From Tetmemena sp. SeJ-2015 (taxonomy: Eukaryota > Ciliophora > Spirotrichea > Sporadotrichida > Oxytrichidae): a stretch of DNA of 64,000 nucleotides. The notes under the pieces were generated by a model. The model was not told the DNA's origin, made no database searches, and saw only the letters and a list, made by a program, of their open reading frames with translations. The position numbers and the translations under genes were made by a program. The DNA lies in NCBI GenBank assembly GCA_027382625.1, contig JAJKFJ010020639.1, positions 62,001-126,000 on the forward strand, given 5' to 3'. Of the stretch, positions 18,575 to 29,797 are shown in pieces (position 1 is the stretch's first letter; every line of letters starts with the position of its first letter).

Positions 18575-21129
18575 ATGAATCGCTTAACAATCCTCTCAGT
18601 CATATCACTTCCTTAAGTAAAAATATTTTAAGGTAATAAATTTCTTCATTTATAACAAAAAACTAATTTTATTTTCAATAAGAAAATTTTAACTTTAAGT
18701 AAAGAGGAACTCTTTGATAAGACACAAAGCTAAAATCTTCAAAATTGGAGGAGTACAAGAACATGAGCAAAGTGGATGGCACATCTATTTACAAGCTAGC
18801 GAATAGATTTATGAATTATGACTTGTCACTCAAATTTGAAGATATTATTCGCTAAAACAGGAACATATTTGTGCATGATACTTAGGAAGAAATTATGATA
18901 AAATTACTTGCTAAATTAATTATTTAAGAGGACACAAGATCCGACAAAAGAGCCAAAGTAAATACCAGACTCCTCAAATATAGTGAGATAAAATAAATAT
19001 ACGAGATAATTGAAGTTTTTATAAAAATATTTCAACTATACTTGAGTGATTATTAAAAGAAATCTTTTTTCTTAATCTTAGTGAGGCAAGGAAGATTTAC
19101 CCACTCAGAGAGATATTCGCTGACAGCACGCTCTTCTATGCTTTCAAAAATTTCAATTAAAACATTTTTACTTGAAAAGCTTTCTTGAATCCACTGTATT
19201 TGTATGACGAAGCGGTGTCAACTAAAATAGGAGTAAACATGCAACTCTATTATAAAACTATCTTAAACCTTGGATCAGAGATCAAATTATAATTTTATTA
19301 TATATTTTAGATCCACGAGGATTGGCTTAAGAGATGTGAAGAGGGTATTGATATTGGATGCTTCGCACTCACTGAGCTCAGTCACGGTTCAAACGCACGA
19401 GGTATTCAAACTAGGGCTACCTATGACAAAAATACATAAGAATTTGTACTCAGTACACCTACTCAGGAGGCTATGAAATTTTGGATAGGAGGTGCCGCAA
19501 AAACTTCCAATACTATTTGTATCTTATGATCCTCTAATTTAAATAACCAAGAAAAATTAGTAACTAAGTTATTTATCAGAATGCTCTTACTTAGTTTTTG
19601 ATGTTTTATAAATACATGCGCTGTATTTGCACAACTTTGGGTTGATGGTAAATGTCATGGGCCTCATGCTTTTCTCACAAAGTTAAGAGATAAGGAAACA
19701 CACATGCCTTGCAAAGGTATCATAATAGGTGACTGTGGCAAGAAGGAAGGTCTTGATGGAATAGATAACGGATTTATAATATTCAAAGACTACAGGATCC
19801 CCAGAGAAAATCTTTTAAACCGCTTTTCAAATGTCACCTTGGACGGTAAGTTTGAAACTACAATAGAAAATGATGACTAAAGATTCGGTCTTTCTCTAGG
19901 TGCACTTTCTTCAGGTAGAATCTTAATCTATAAATAAAGTGGTGTTTTTATGAAGACTCCTTTTGATCCCAGGTATTTCAGGAGGCATGCAGTATGCCTT
20001 AAAGATAGCTTTGAGATTTGCTGCGATGAGGACCCAGTTTGGAAAGCCTAAAGAGGAGGAAACGTCCCTCATTGAATACCCCTTGCATCAGTATAGGCTT
20101 TTCCCTTATATTGCAAGTGCTTTTGCTTATTAGAGTGCCTCCAACATCATTTACGAACTATGGGGGAAGAATCAAAAGAAGCTTTTTGTGCCAAACAATC
20201 CCAAACTTGCAGAAGTTCATTCTCTCATTTCAGTGATGAAGGCGATGTCCATATGGAATTCTCATAAGGGAGTGTAGGAGTGTCGATAGACATGTGGAGG
20301 CCTGGGCTATTCCTTCTATTCAAGGTTTTCAATTATTCTGAGCAACATGGATATAAGTTAAACATGGGAGGGGGATAATAACATCCTTCTTCAGCAGACT
20401 GGAAAATTCCTACTTGATACCTTCAAGCAAGTAATTAAAGGGAAACCTAACAAAACCGTGACTTGTAAATGGATTAAGACAGAGCCTGTTGAAGGTCAAG
20501 TGAACAGAGCGGAGGATGAATTTTAAATGATAGAAAGAGAGAATTTGATAGAGATATTTGAATTCAGGGCAAACCTCTTGCTATAAAAAACTGCTTGGGG
20601 CATCTCATCAAAACTTCAAGAAGAGGGAACACATCCTTTTGATGCTTGGAATGACTCTCAGGTTTTATAAAACTATCTTTAAATGTTTTAAATAAAGATA
20701 AATTTTGTTTTCTTGATGCACGATTTAGCCAGAGCCTATGGCGACCTAGTGGTCGTGAAAGAATTTATCAGGACCATTGACTTAGCGAGAAAGGAGGCTC
20801 TTAATGAAGATACATTAGAATGTTTAGAGCTTCTATTCATTTTAGACGCGCTAATGAGGATCCATAATAATATGACAACTTGGACTGAGGCTGGATACTT
20901 TAACTAAGGGCAAGCTAACTTAGTTAGAAGTCAGATAAGCTTGTCTCTTAAAAATCTGAAGAGACATGTTGTGAAGCTAACTTATGGATTTTTACCCTCT
21001 GAAGATTTAACTGATTCAATGCTCGCCCCAACTGATGGCTAACTCTATGACAGCATATTAGGTAGAGTGCTCTCAGCACCTAAAGTATTTGAAAGACTAG
21101 ACAACTGGAAGGATCTTTATTCTAAGTGA
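18575..21129 (+). CDS. Acyl-CoA oxidase, copy 2
   Basis: Paralog of the 9405-12100 gene, with the same blocks: [100 protein letters not shown] and HDLARAYGD. It ends [17 protein letters not shown] with TGA at 21127-21129. The start chosen is the ATG at 18575 ([16 protein letters not shown]), joined by a 9 bp pointer and resembling the copy 1 start MNQLRHL. From about 19.98 to 20.66 kb it is one unbroken frame where copy 1 has three IESs. It has about eight IESs and one intron. No base-level frame break is left after these, so this copy looks intact. No SKL-type C-terminus is visible. Confidence 0.92.
18613..18694. other. IES, pointer TTAAGTAAA (ACOX copy 2, site 1)
   Basis: A 9 bp repeat at 18613-18621 and 18695-18703 joins the start-codon MDS ([11 protein letters not shown]) to RNSLIRHK. 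Confidence 0.75.
18726..18732. other. Possible 7 bp IES, pointer AAA (ACOX copy 2)
   Basis: Removing 7 bp corrects the frame to [13 protein letters not shown], which aligns with [12 protein letters not shown] of copy 1. A 3 bp repeat in A-rich DNA is weak evidence; an indel is an alternative. Confidence 0.35.
18892..18921. other. IES, pointer ATT (ACOX copy 2, site 2)
   Basis: Joined reading [17 protein letters not shown], homologous to the 7 bp interruption in copy 1. Confidence 0.65.
18981..19078. other. IES, pointer TAGTGAG (ACOX copy 2, site 3)
   Basis: Joined reading [17 protein letters not shown]. Confidence 0.85.
19140..19178. other. IES, pointer GCTTTC (ACOX copy 2, site 5)
   Basis: Joined reading [18 protein letters not shown]. 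Confidence 0.85.
19279..19308. other. IES, pointer AGATC (ACOX copy 2, site 7)
   Basis: Joined reading [16 protein letters not shown]. The pointer is shifted by two bases relative to ATCCA of copy 1. Confidence 0.85.
19508..19610. other. IES, pointer AATAC (ACOX copy 2, site 8)
   Basis: Joined reading [15 protein letters not shown], the same length as the copy 1 join. Confidence 0.85.
19915..19972 (+). other. Spliceosomal intron, 58 nt (ACOX copy 2)
   Basis: GTAGAATCTT to GATCCCAG; excision gives [23 protein letters not shown] direct repeat spans both ends, so an IES reading gives the same product; the copy 1 counterpart favours an intron. Confidence 0.6.
20662..20706. other. IES, pointer GTTTT (ACOX copy 2, site 12)
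   Basis: Joined reading [18 protein letters not shown]. Confidence 0.8.
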
Positions 21130-21357
21130 AGCTTAAAAGCTCAAATCTTAATGATATTTAGCTAATCCATAGATTCTATTAGATATACAAAGAATGCATT
21201 ATTTTTAGCTTCACATCGGACTTATAGGCCTTTCAGAAATATTATTTAGTCGATTGTGTAAATAAATAGAATGATTGGAACAAGTAGCTATTTAAGCGTT
21301 CTCTGAAATGTGACTTCAATTTAATTTATATCCTTATTAACTATTATTGATAAACTT

Positions 21358-23871
21358 ATGGAGAAAGCAATTTAAGATAACTAGATTCTCGACCCCTCTT
21401 AAATGGCTGAGGACTTTTATCTTCCAAAAGCTCTGATGATGTTGATTGGAAAATAGATTTTCAATTATTTTTACATTGATCGGCACATTTTTAAGCGACT
21501 ACGAAGTAGGGAAGATCAACTAAAGCTGCACATACTTTAACTCGTGCATCCGCTCACTTTATAAGATCCTGTATATCAAAGCAGTCTCTGAACAACTACT
21601 TACTCAGAGAGTAATAAATTGATTATATATATTCGTTTAATTTTACTTTGAAATTCTGCTGACAAAGGACTACTAAGGCCAGAAATGGTAAATGAAGTGA
21701 AAAATCAGATTAATAATTTGAGCCTAATTAAGGCCTAAAAGACAAAAGATAGAGCTTATTCACTTGGTGAAGACGACCAAGCTGCGATAGCTCTTAATAT
21801 GGAGGATTCTAATGCCAAAGATAACAGCTGGCTTAGGAAATACGCAAAAGTCTAAACCAGGCAAGCTCAATTCATCTCAAGTCTCACTAGACTTAACCCT
21901 CATGAAAAAGAATTAACTCAAGGGCTTATAGCGAATAAAACAGTAACAGCATTCGGGAAAAGGATCCACTCTGTTTACTAGGGCGGGAAAATAAATGCAT
22001 GTCTAAGTGTAACTGGAGATTTATTCATGACAGTAATACAGGAATGTGAGCAAGCCTTCAAAAATATGGACTGGAAGCAATATGGGATGGCTTAATACTT
22101 CCAAAATGGAGCATAAGTAGCATATGTAGAATCTCTTTTTGTAGAATAGACCGTGGTTGCTGTATCCGTGGGAGGTCAAGACTTAGCCTACATAGATGAT
22201 TCTATTTAGCCTTAATTTATTATGATAAGGGATAGGTGTATTCAGTTATCTCTGGTTAAGAAGTGAAGGTTTATGAACCTGTCAAAATGAATGTCCCAGA
22301 GAAAGTAAAATTAGTGTCAGTTGGCCTTCAGCTAACTTTTGCAGTTTCTGAGTCTAACTAAATCTATTACTGGTAGCAGGGCTTTTAATTGATTGATGAG
22401 TAATTCAACACTGTCATATTGCCAACTGAAATATCAAAAACTCAAATCATCGACATTAAAAGTAGCAATTAAGAGACAATTTTCCTTACTGAAAGCCAGC
22501 ATGTGTATAAGATTAAGCATCCTTTAGAGTTGTAGGAAACACTTTAGGCAAAGTAAATTAAAAGACTTTCAAATATAGTTCAAATTTCGACTTCATTCGC
22601 ACATCTGGTCGCATTAGAGCGAAAAGATACTCCTCCAATTAAAGATTGGAATCCCTAATAAGTTGAGGAATGGTTTTCTCAAATTGGGCTCGAAGGTTGC
22701 TGCAAGTTAATCCGCTTCAAGTAGATAGATGGTAAAACGATTTGCGAAGCTGATGAAAGATACCTCAGTGATTCTCTAGGTATGATAGATGTGGATGAGC
22801 AGCAAAAGTTTAAATTCATGTTCTCAAGAGCAAAGGATGGCAAGCTGGGAGAATAGATCCTTTATGGGTGGGGTTAGAACCTATTTGGCCAGTTAGGCCT
22901 AATTGGCGCTAACTATCAGGGTCCAACAGTCATACCTCTGCCTGATTTTTAAAACAAAGCCGACTTTATAGTCAAAGTTGAATGTGGAAAGAGAAACACG
23001 GCGATAATCACTTAAAAAGGAGAGGTATGGATTACTGGAAATTACAAAATTGAGAAAGTTCAAAAGACCCAATTTCTAACTAAGAAGGAAGAGGAGTAAA
23101 AAGAGAGCAAGAAACTTAAAAATGGAGTGAATCTGGATGATTTTAAAGTTACAGATGATGGTCTCTCCGACAAGTAGCGATCTATAACATAAGCTTATGA
23201 TGTGAATTTACATAGGTGCGTTTTTTAGTTATAAATAGAAGAAAAAGGCTAAGGTCGGTAGGTATTCGACAGAAGAGTAGCTCGAAGATTACTGGGAATA
23301 GGTGAGGTTGGAGAAAGAAAGGAAAAAGAAGTAGAAGAATCATTAATTGAACTACGTCTAAGATATTAAGGAATTCAGAGAGGAGTATAAAAAGGAAATT
23401 GAGAAAGAAAAGGCTCTAAGCCATCGTTGGCTCGATTTTACAGCTGCTTTCAACATGAATGCCTTTGGGAAGAGATTTTAGCCTGAAAGCCTATCCTTAG
23501 GTAACCTGAGCTTTATTGCGATAAGCTCTTATCAATTCAAAGAGGCAGAGGTAAAGCTAGTAAACCAATACAAAGAGGGCATGAAGTTCATGGGAGCTGA
23601 CAAGATAATCTTTTAAGACTAATTTTTATTTAATCAGTAAAATTCACTATCTCTCTCAGTAGAATTAAGACAAGAAATACAGTGTTTGCTACACAGACAG
23701 ATTTTTGGGGTTAATAGAATCCGATCTCTAAAAGTTTGTTCTTAAGGGAGAAATTCCATACCACAGAATACTGCTATTTAAATGTGACAATGAGTTTATT
23801 TATATAAAATTAAAATTAGAAATATAAATGAGATTATCTGGGATAGAAAGGCTAAATTTAGTGCAATTTGA
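21358..23871 (+). CDS. Multidomain protein: RCC1-type repeats, SAM domain, C-terminal MJ1316 domain
   Basis: The start used is ATG 21358 (MEKAIQDNQILDPSQ) and TGA is at 23869-23871. An N-terminal helical region leads into RCC1-like beta sequence (FGKRIHSVYQGGKINACLS; VAVSVGGQDLAYIDD). At about 22.65-22.85 kb there is a SAM-type helical domain (WNPQQVEEWFSQIGLEGCC, then IDGKTICEADERYLSDSLG). Next comes an RCC1 repeat (LYGWGQNLFGQLGLIG) and a charged coiled coil. The last about 55 residues read YSVCYTDRFLGLIE, GEIPYHRILLFK, then NEIIWDRKAK after one IES is removed. That is the MJ1316 (DUF504) domain, a small domain predicted to bind RNA ends or act next to RNA-processing enzymes. The combination suggests a scaffold acting on RNA; this is inference. 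Two junctions (near 21.6 and 22.25 kb) have frame changes I could not assign to a clear pointer. Confidence 0.8.
23789..23826. other. IES, pointer AATGAG, splitting the MJ1316 domain
   Basis: AATGAG at 23789-23794 and 23827-23832. Removal turns a frame running into AT-rich DNA into CDNEIIWDRKAKFSAI and a stop, restoring the domain-closing WDR motif. Confidence 0.92.
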
Positions 23872-24188
23872 AGACTCGATTTATATATAATTATTTCTTT
23901 TATATAAAGCTATATTCAGTAAAGCAATGTCCAACAATTAAGTTAAAGAAATTAAAACTTTTTTCATTTGTGTTGCTGTTTTGTATTACGAGGATCTTAA
24001 TAGGGTTAAAAGAAATGATCGAATGTCTCTTTTATCTCTATTTCCTTTGGTCCGTTACTTGCTCTAAGAGATATTACCTCTTATGATTTGAGGAATTCTT
24101 CTTTTCTTCTTTCTATTTCTTACAATACCTTTTGATTGTGTGTAACTCTGTCTCTAGGATACATTAAAAATATATTGAGGCAGCTCCA
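23872..24188. other. AT-rich intergenic DNA between convergent genes
   Basis: No supported coding segment; only short unsupported plus-strand open frames (for example 23868-24086). Confidence 0.5.
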
Positions 24189-26185
24189 TCAAATGACTAA
24201 AGACCAAATCCATGCTTAATGTTTTAGATGAGCTCTATGGCAAGATTCGTCCAGTTCATGAATTTTCTAATACCTACCTGTGCTTTGGCTCCCCAAACTC
24301 ATCCTACTTTTAATATGCGTGGCTGAATAAAATATTTTCAATACTTCAATTTTTACTTCTCTCCTAGAGTTGCATTCTTTGATTTTTCTTGGTGATGCTA
24401 TTCGGAAGGAAACTCAAGTGCTCCACCCTTATCGAAGCTGGTAGATTCTCTGGCTTTGACTTTGCATACTCAGTAGAGGCTGCTGTATTTTGATAGCTGA
24501 AGTCTCTTTCCAGCTAGTGTTCAAAAGATCCTATCTCCTATTACTTTCTGACATTAGACGTGAAGTCCTTTTATTCCGCAACTTTTAAGCTGTCTAGGTA
24601 ACCCCCATAGTCTTGGGAAGTCTTAAACTTTCCTGAATTTCTGGAAGTGAACTTGTCAAACTTGGGTACCACTTTAGCTGTGGTGGAAAACACTGCGTCG
24701 TAATTGGGATCGTAATAAAGATCAGAGCGATACTCTTTCGAGGCTTCTCTCCTAGAAGAAAACTTTGTCATGTCAATTATAAATCAAAGAATGATAAAAT
24801 AATTAGCATAAAATAGCCAACTTTGCCAATTCTTCTTACTGTGCTCAAAACTTCTGGCTTTGTATTGAAAGGCAAGAATCTATTCTCGTTGGGCCCTTGA
24901 TTAAACTTTTCATTTAAGTATGAGACTGAATCTCTGCTCACTTGCTTATGTATTGGAACTAGTTTATTCTTTATTTAAGGCAGAAGAGAAATACTCTCTT
25001 ACTCAAGAGGAATTTCAGTCATGAATTAGCTAATGTTCCACTCTTTACTTGGTGAATTTTTATGCTCCTTATGCTAAATGAAGCTGTGCTCTTTCTATCT
25101 ATGATCCTAAGATACTTCCATCAAATATGAGCTCGCGTTTGTAGCAAGATTCTTTATAGAATTCTGGGTTTCGTTCTTTGCAAGACAACGCTAGTCATAG
25201 TTTGAAATGTCTATGGACTTGCTGGCATTGTTGTGCCCTCCGAGGATAGCTCCCTCTCTTATTTGAGAAACCGAAGAGTCCTTATGAACACTTACCTCTC
25301 TTGCCATGCTCATTATTTACGAGTTCTAACCTTGAGCATATTACGAACGAGAGGAAATGTAGAGTTTTTGAAGTTTGGCGCAAGCATGAGGTCTTGTAGT
25401 TTCTAAAGCTGCATTTAGTTTATTGGTTTCATCAAGTTTGGAGAATGAGAATGCGCTAGTTTGCTTTTCAACTTGGCTATAGATAGGATTATACTTGCAT
25501 TCGACTTGATTTTTCATCTTTTAATGAACCGATATCATAGTATTCTCCCGGTCAACTGCTTTAAAGCACATGGACTTGCCCTTTCTGTCCTTCCTTAGAC
25601 TTTTCTTGCTGTTATTGTGTGGAACTGTCTGTGTCCTCTAGATTCAAGATTATTAAAAAGCAAATCCAATTATAGACCACGTAAATAATGTTGACTTTAT
25701 AGACATTGGAATTCTAAGAATGACTGTACTTACCGATACAGCTTGCTGATTTTGATGATTGTGGTGAATAAATAAATTTCCCACCATTTCCTTAAGTCCG
25801 AGGTAGTGATGGAATTAGTTGAAGAGAGGATCACTTTCATTCGCTATCTTCTCAATTCTTCGCACCAATTCCTTACTCTTCCCCTTTGTGTAGGGATCTT
25901 GTTGAAGGCCTGCCTACTAAAGCACTTACAATAAAACACTCGTAAGACTTTTAAATTTTAGAAAGCAGTGGACTTTTGCTAACCAGTCAATAAGTTGGCG
26001 GTGTCATCATCTTCCTGATCGAAATCTTTCTCTAAGATGTGTGCGAGCATACTACCCTTTTTCTCTCTATCTAGTCTTTTATCGTTGAGGGTTGTATACT
26101 GAGTGAAGGTTTACTTTCCTTGGCGACTCACCATGGGAGTTGCAGAATCATTTCCTGCAAGGCCAATACCTGTGTCACAGATCAT
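24189..26185 (-). CDS. Unknown glutamine/serine-rich protein
   Basis: I do not recognise it. It starts MICDTGIGLAGNDSATPM (ATG at 26185). A long clean frame runs from about 25,620 to 24,840 (QKMKNQVECKYNPIYSQVE through RRIGKVG), and another from 24,771 to 24,380 (FSSRREASKEYRSDLYYD; KVVPKFDKFTSRNSGKF). The last part, RMSLGSQSTGRYQKIHELD, ends SLVI and TGA at 24189. There are no membrane segments, and basic and aromatic residues are mixed with many N, S and Q. TAA/TAG glutamines are frequent. A TTAG-type pointer pair (IES at 25917-25978) joins LLTGQ to QAGLQQDPYTKGK. Function unknown; the composition would suit a cytoskeleton-associated protein. Confidence 0.7.
25917..25978. other. IES, pointer CTAA
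   Basis: CTAA at 25917-25920 and 25979-25982; removal gives NLLTGQQAGLQQDPYTK on the minus strand. Confidence 0.55.
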
Positions 26186-26887
26186 AATGGTTTTATTTTT
26201 ATAAAAACTTTAATTTAAAATTACTTTTCAAGCATAATATCTGGCATAAGAATCCTGTGAGTTTTTATTTAGTGTATAGATAAGGTGAATTAAATTGTTA
26301 TAATATACTCATTAATATTTGATTTTCTTTTTAAATGCTTTAGATTTCTCTTTCTAATCCGCTGAAAAATTTACAATCGAAAGAGGTGTTATTCAAACAT
26401 AAAAATAGATAAGGTATAATTCAAAACCGAATTATTTAAATTCTCAAATATATAGAGACGATAAAGAATTTAATTTAAACTAACAAATTTCATCCATTGT
26501 CAAAATATTTATCAAAGAAATCAATTAAGTTTTTTAAGTTAATTTTAGAGATTTGCTTTTATTAATTTACCCTCAATATTATAGTTTTATTCATCTCTTA
26601 ATCGCTTAGTCGTAATTTGGAGTTCTTATATTTTAAAAATTGCTAATATGATGATGATATTTGAATATAAAGAGTCTGACATCTTTTCAAAGCTATGTTT
26701 ATATTTCTCAGACACCCTCATAATAGCTATTTGTGTGCCTTTCTCTACCTTTTCAAAATTTGTAATTCCAATAGGCTTTACTTTTATCTCTCTATTTTCT
26801 CTTGCTCCTCATCTGTTGAATCATAAATAAGATTACTAAATAAGTAAAATGCGCTTTAATAAATCAGCTTCGAGGAGTTGCTAATTA
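26186..26887. other. AT-rich intergenic DNA, no supported gene
   Basis: A plus-strand open frame at 26648-26830 is hydrophobic and AT-driven, without supporting signals. Confidence 0.5.
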
Positions 26888-28511
26888 TCATGAGCGATGA
26901 AGCTACTAGAAATTTTATAATGAAACCTATTGAACTAACTTCTCTTCTATGGCGCTCTCACTCTGCTTACTGAGCAAGGATTCTGCTGCTTCTCGAAGCT
27001 CCCAGATGAAAAAGAAAATTAAATAGAAAGTGCATTGAATACTCATCATAATGAGAAGGAGTCAGATTCTATATCATTTTAGGAAATTCTCTTCATCATA
27101 TTTTTGAATCTGCTCTGCGAGGGAATTACGGTTGAACTTATTGGCACGCTCTTTATTCCAGAGGCTGATTGAGAGCACTCCTCGCGAGTAGAGGAAGCGC
27201 AGTGTGCACTCACATCTATGTTACTTCCTTTAACCAACAGACTTATGTTATTACTCACTCTCATAGATACAAATTAGATCACTCCAAGAGTAATTTATTA
27301 AGGAATTAAAGTTTATAGAAGGAATTCTATAGAGAAGAGCTTATTATTTGAGTTAGCTCATTTGAGGAGACTGACTGTTCAAAATCTATGGACTCCTCGC
27401 TTACCTCAAATTGAGATCCGATATAGGACCTCCTTTAGAGAGCAGGTTTATATATTTCACCTTCAAACTATTCAAAGAAAATATATCAATTTTAAACCTT
27501 CTCCTTGTTGTGAGATGAATTATTAATATTCTTAAAGTAAACCTGACTTTTCTGAATTTTGGAAAGTTCTTGAGGAATCGCAGCTTTCATTTACCTTATT
27601 AGCATTTACTCTTTTAAATAAATTTCAAGAATTGAATTTCTCTGATTTGGATGTCCTTAATTGGTTTAAGGAAGGCATCTTCCTTTTCTTAATCTTGAAG
27701 ATTTTGAAGTGAGATTAACTCTGGTGATGAGACTATTTCAACATGGAATGATCTTCTTTACTGATCAGCAATTTATTAAATGAGGTTAATCAAATTCAAA
27801 ATCTTTTGATCTTTGATCTCAGGAAGTTTGACCGCATCTTAATCAATGATTATAATCTTAATAAACTCAAGATACACAATTAATCGGCGACACAACTGTG
27901 GCTGATCTGATTATTTCTTTAACCATGTGAGTCTTATTTGCGAGTAAATTCCTAACTCTGCATTTGCTTCAGTCTCTGGATCACCTTTTCCTGCTATTGG
28001 AGATAGCTCTAGAAACTCTCATTCTTGCATCCGATTAAGTGACCATTCACAAAGTAAAGAAAGATTGCAATAATTACTCTTCACTTATAAGTCAAAGTCA
28101 AGTTGAGGGGGTTGAGATTAATTGCTCTGAGCTTAAAAGCTAGGATACTTATTTGCGAAGTTATTTTGATTTCTATTTAATGAAGAGTGAGTCCTTTATT
28201 GGCTTTAATTTATTATCTAGTTTATTAGGAGACTGAGGTGCTACTTATTTACTATAATTTTTGAGATAGAGTGTTTATTTTATCGAACTAATCACTTTTA
28301 TAGATGTATATATTTATCCATACAAAATTTTTAGAACTATTCGTAATATTCCTTGACAGCTACGTATTTGCACTTGGGTGGTAGGTTTTAGCTTAAAATT
28401 TAAAACTATCTTCATTTAAACATCATAGCTTAATTGTATTTGGAGTTTATTCTGATCCAAGAAAGGAATATCTTCGATCTCAAAGTGCTTAAATTCTACT
28501 TTGCCACTCAT
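26888..28511 (-). CDS. Unknown helical, glutamine-rich protein
   Basis: Starts MSGKVEFKHFEIEDIPFLD at 28511. Coding segments follow on the minus strand: SYLQQQEKVIQRLKQMQSQ (28.05 kb), DAVKLPEIKDQKILNL with LQDQEKEDAFLKPIKDIQ (27.85-27.64 kb), and NESCDSSRTFQNSEKSG running into GEIYKPALQRRSYIGSQFE. Then come ECTLRFLYSRGVLSISLW with NKERANKFNRNSLAEQIQ (27.2-27.08 kb) and WELREAAESLLSKQSESA, ending with TGA at 26888. The join at 27459-27495 is well supported. Mostly charged helices; FLYSRGVLSISLW is the only hydrophobic patch. No family recognised. Overlapping plus-strand open frames at about 28 kb are probably shadows, because the minus frame uses reassigned glutamine codons coherently. Confidence 0.65.
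27459..27495. other. IES, pointer ACCTTC
   Basis: ACCTTC at 27459-27464 and 27496-27501. Removal joins QEYQQFISQQGEG to EIYKPALQRRSYIG. Confidence 0.8.
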
Positions 28512-28566
28512 TCTTTTCTTTTCCTTTTCGAAAATGTTATTTAAATAAAGAGACACTTGTTAATAA

Positions 28567-29797
28567 TCATGTATAATATTTGTTGTTATCAAGTGCTTAG
28601 TCTTTACATTATTTTTAGCTCAGTGGTGAAACTGGTGTGCTAAAGATAGTTCTCTTCCTCCTGACACCGGATAGTTCAATTTTTTATGCGGTTTAATAAG
28701 ATGAGGTGATATTATTTTAAACACTTGGATCCCACAAATTATTTATTAAGCAGATTTGCAAATTAAATTTTATTATGATCCATTTTATAGAGATGATTTT
28801 CCGTGAGTCTATTTATATCACACTGCACTACTTGAGATTAATCCTTATTCAAGTGGTTACTGCTCATCTAAATTTGGAAAACTCGTGTTATTTTTTAATT
28901 AAATTTCTTTATTTAATCTAAGAATTCTTTAAGTTTTGTCTGGCTTTAGAGTCTAATTTTTCAGCATTTTCACTATTGCACTAAGTGCTTTTCTCTCCAC
29001 TCTCGAGAGAACTAAATTCTCTATTCTCTTTTAGATCCTCATCATCTTCAGAATTTTGAGATGGACAGTTTTCAACTAATCTAGCTAAATCCTAATTACA
29101 AATAAAGTAGGAATTGAAAATATAAAGCAGAAATATATTTTTGATGCATTTATATATGGATAGTTTATTGGATAGTCTTAATCATTAATTTAATTTTGCT
29201 GGACGTATGATTTATAGAGTCCAACCATGTCCCAAGTAAATAGATTTAACTTACTTGCAACTGACCTCACTTTGTTTCTATCCCTAGGCCGGCTTACTTC
29301 ACTCACTCTAATCATAAACAATGAACACTCACTATACAAAATATATGCCTTATTTTTTTCTCTTTTTGGGAGAGCATTCTAGATAGTTTGCTCTGAAAAC
29401 TCGAAGGAAAACTTAAAATATAAAACTTCAAATGCATATGGATTAATATTTATTAGGAATTCTATAATTTGTGGTTGAATTTGGGGTGCTTGGGAGGGCT
29501 AGACTGTCCAGAGCAACTTCCTATGCAGAGAGCAGCTCCCACAGTCTCAATTTCTTGGCTATGAGGCTTTTTCAGAAAACTCTGGCTTCTTAGTCCGAGT
29601 GCCTCCTGAGTGGCTCTGGCTCGGAGGACTTGCTGATGCTTTATACTGCCTGTGCTTTTAGAAAACTCTGATGCCTGAGAGCGCGAAAGCAGCTTTGAGT
29701 TGGCAAGTTGAGGTAGCTGCTTCTAGCCCTGAGTGGGCGTGGCTGTGTTTATGGAAAACTGCTTTAAGAGTTGCAATTGTTTCTCGGTTAAAAACAT
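28567..29797 (-). CDS. Unknown basic protein
   Basis: Starts MFLTEKQLQLLKQFSINTAT at 29797. The first segment (29.80-29.47 kb, clearly more GC-rich than its flanks) reads GQKQLPQLANSKLLSRSQAS and later ATQEALGLRSQSFLKKPHSQ and VGAALCIGSCSGQSSPPKH. After an insert at about 29.42-29.47 kb it continues SEQTIQNALPKREKNKAYIL and RVSEVSRPRDRNKVRSV, then FTWDMVGLYKSY. A later acidic segment is ARLVENCPSQNSEDDEDLKE, and the end is near VRRKRTIFSTPVSPLS with TGA at 28567. No domain recognised. The RxRKRT and SPxxP patches look like phosphorylation or nuclear-localisation type sequence, but that is inference. Confidence 0.65.

Noticed and set aside
27940..28230. Plus-strand reading PNSAFASVSGSPFPAIGD
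   Set aside because: At first attractive, but the minus-strand SYLQQQEKVIQRLKQMQ frame fits into a longer gene with a supported IES join.
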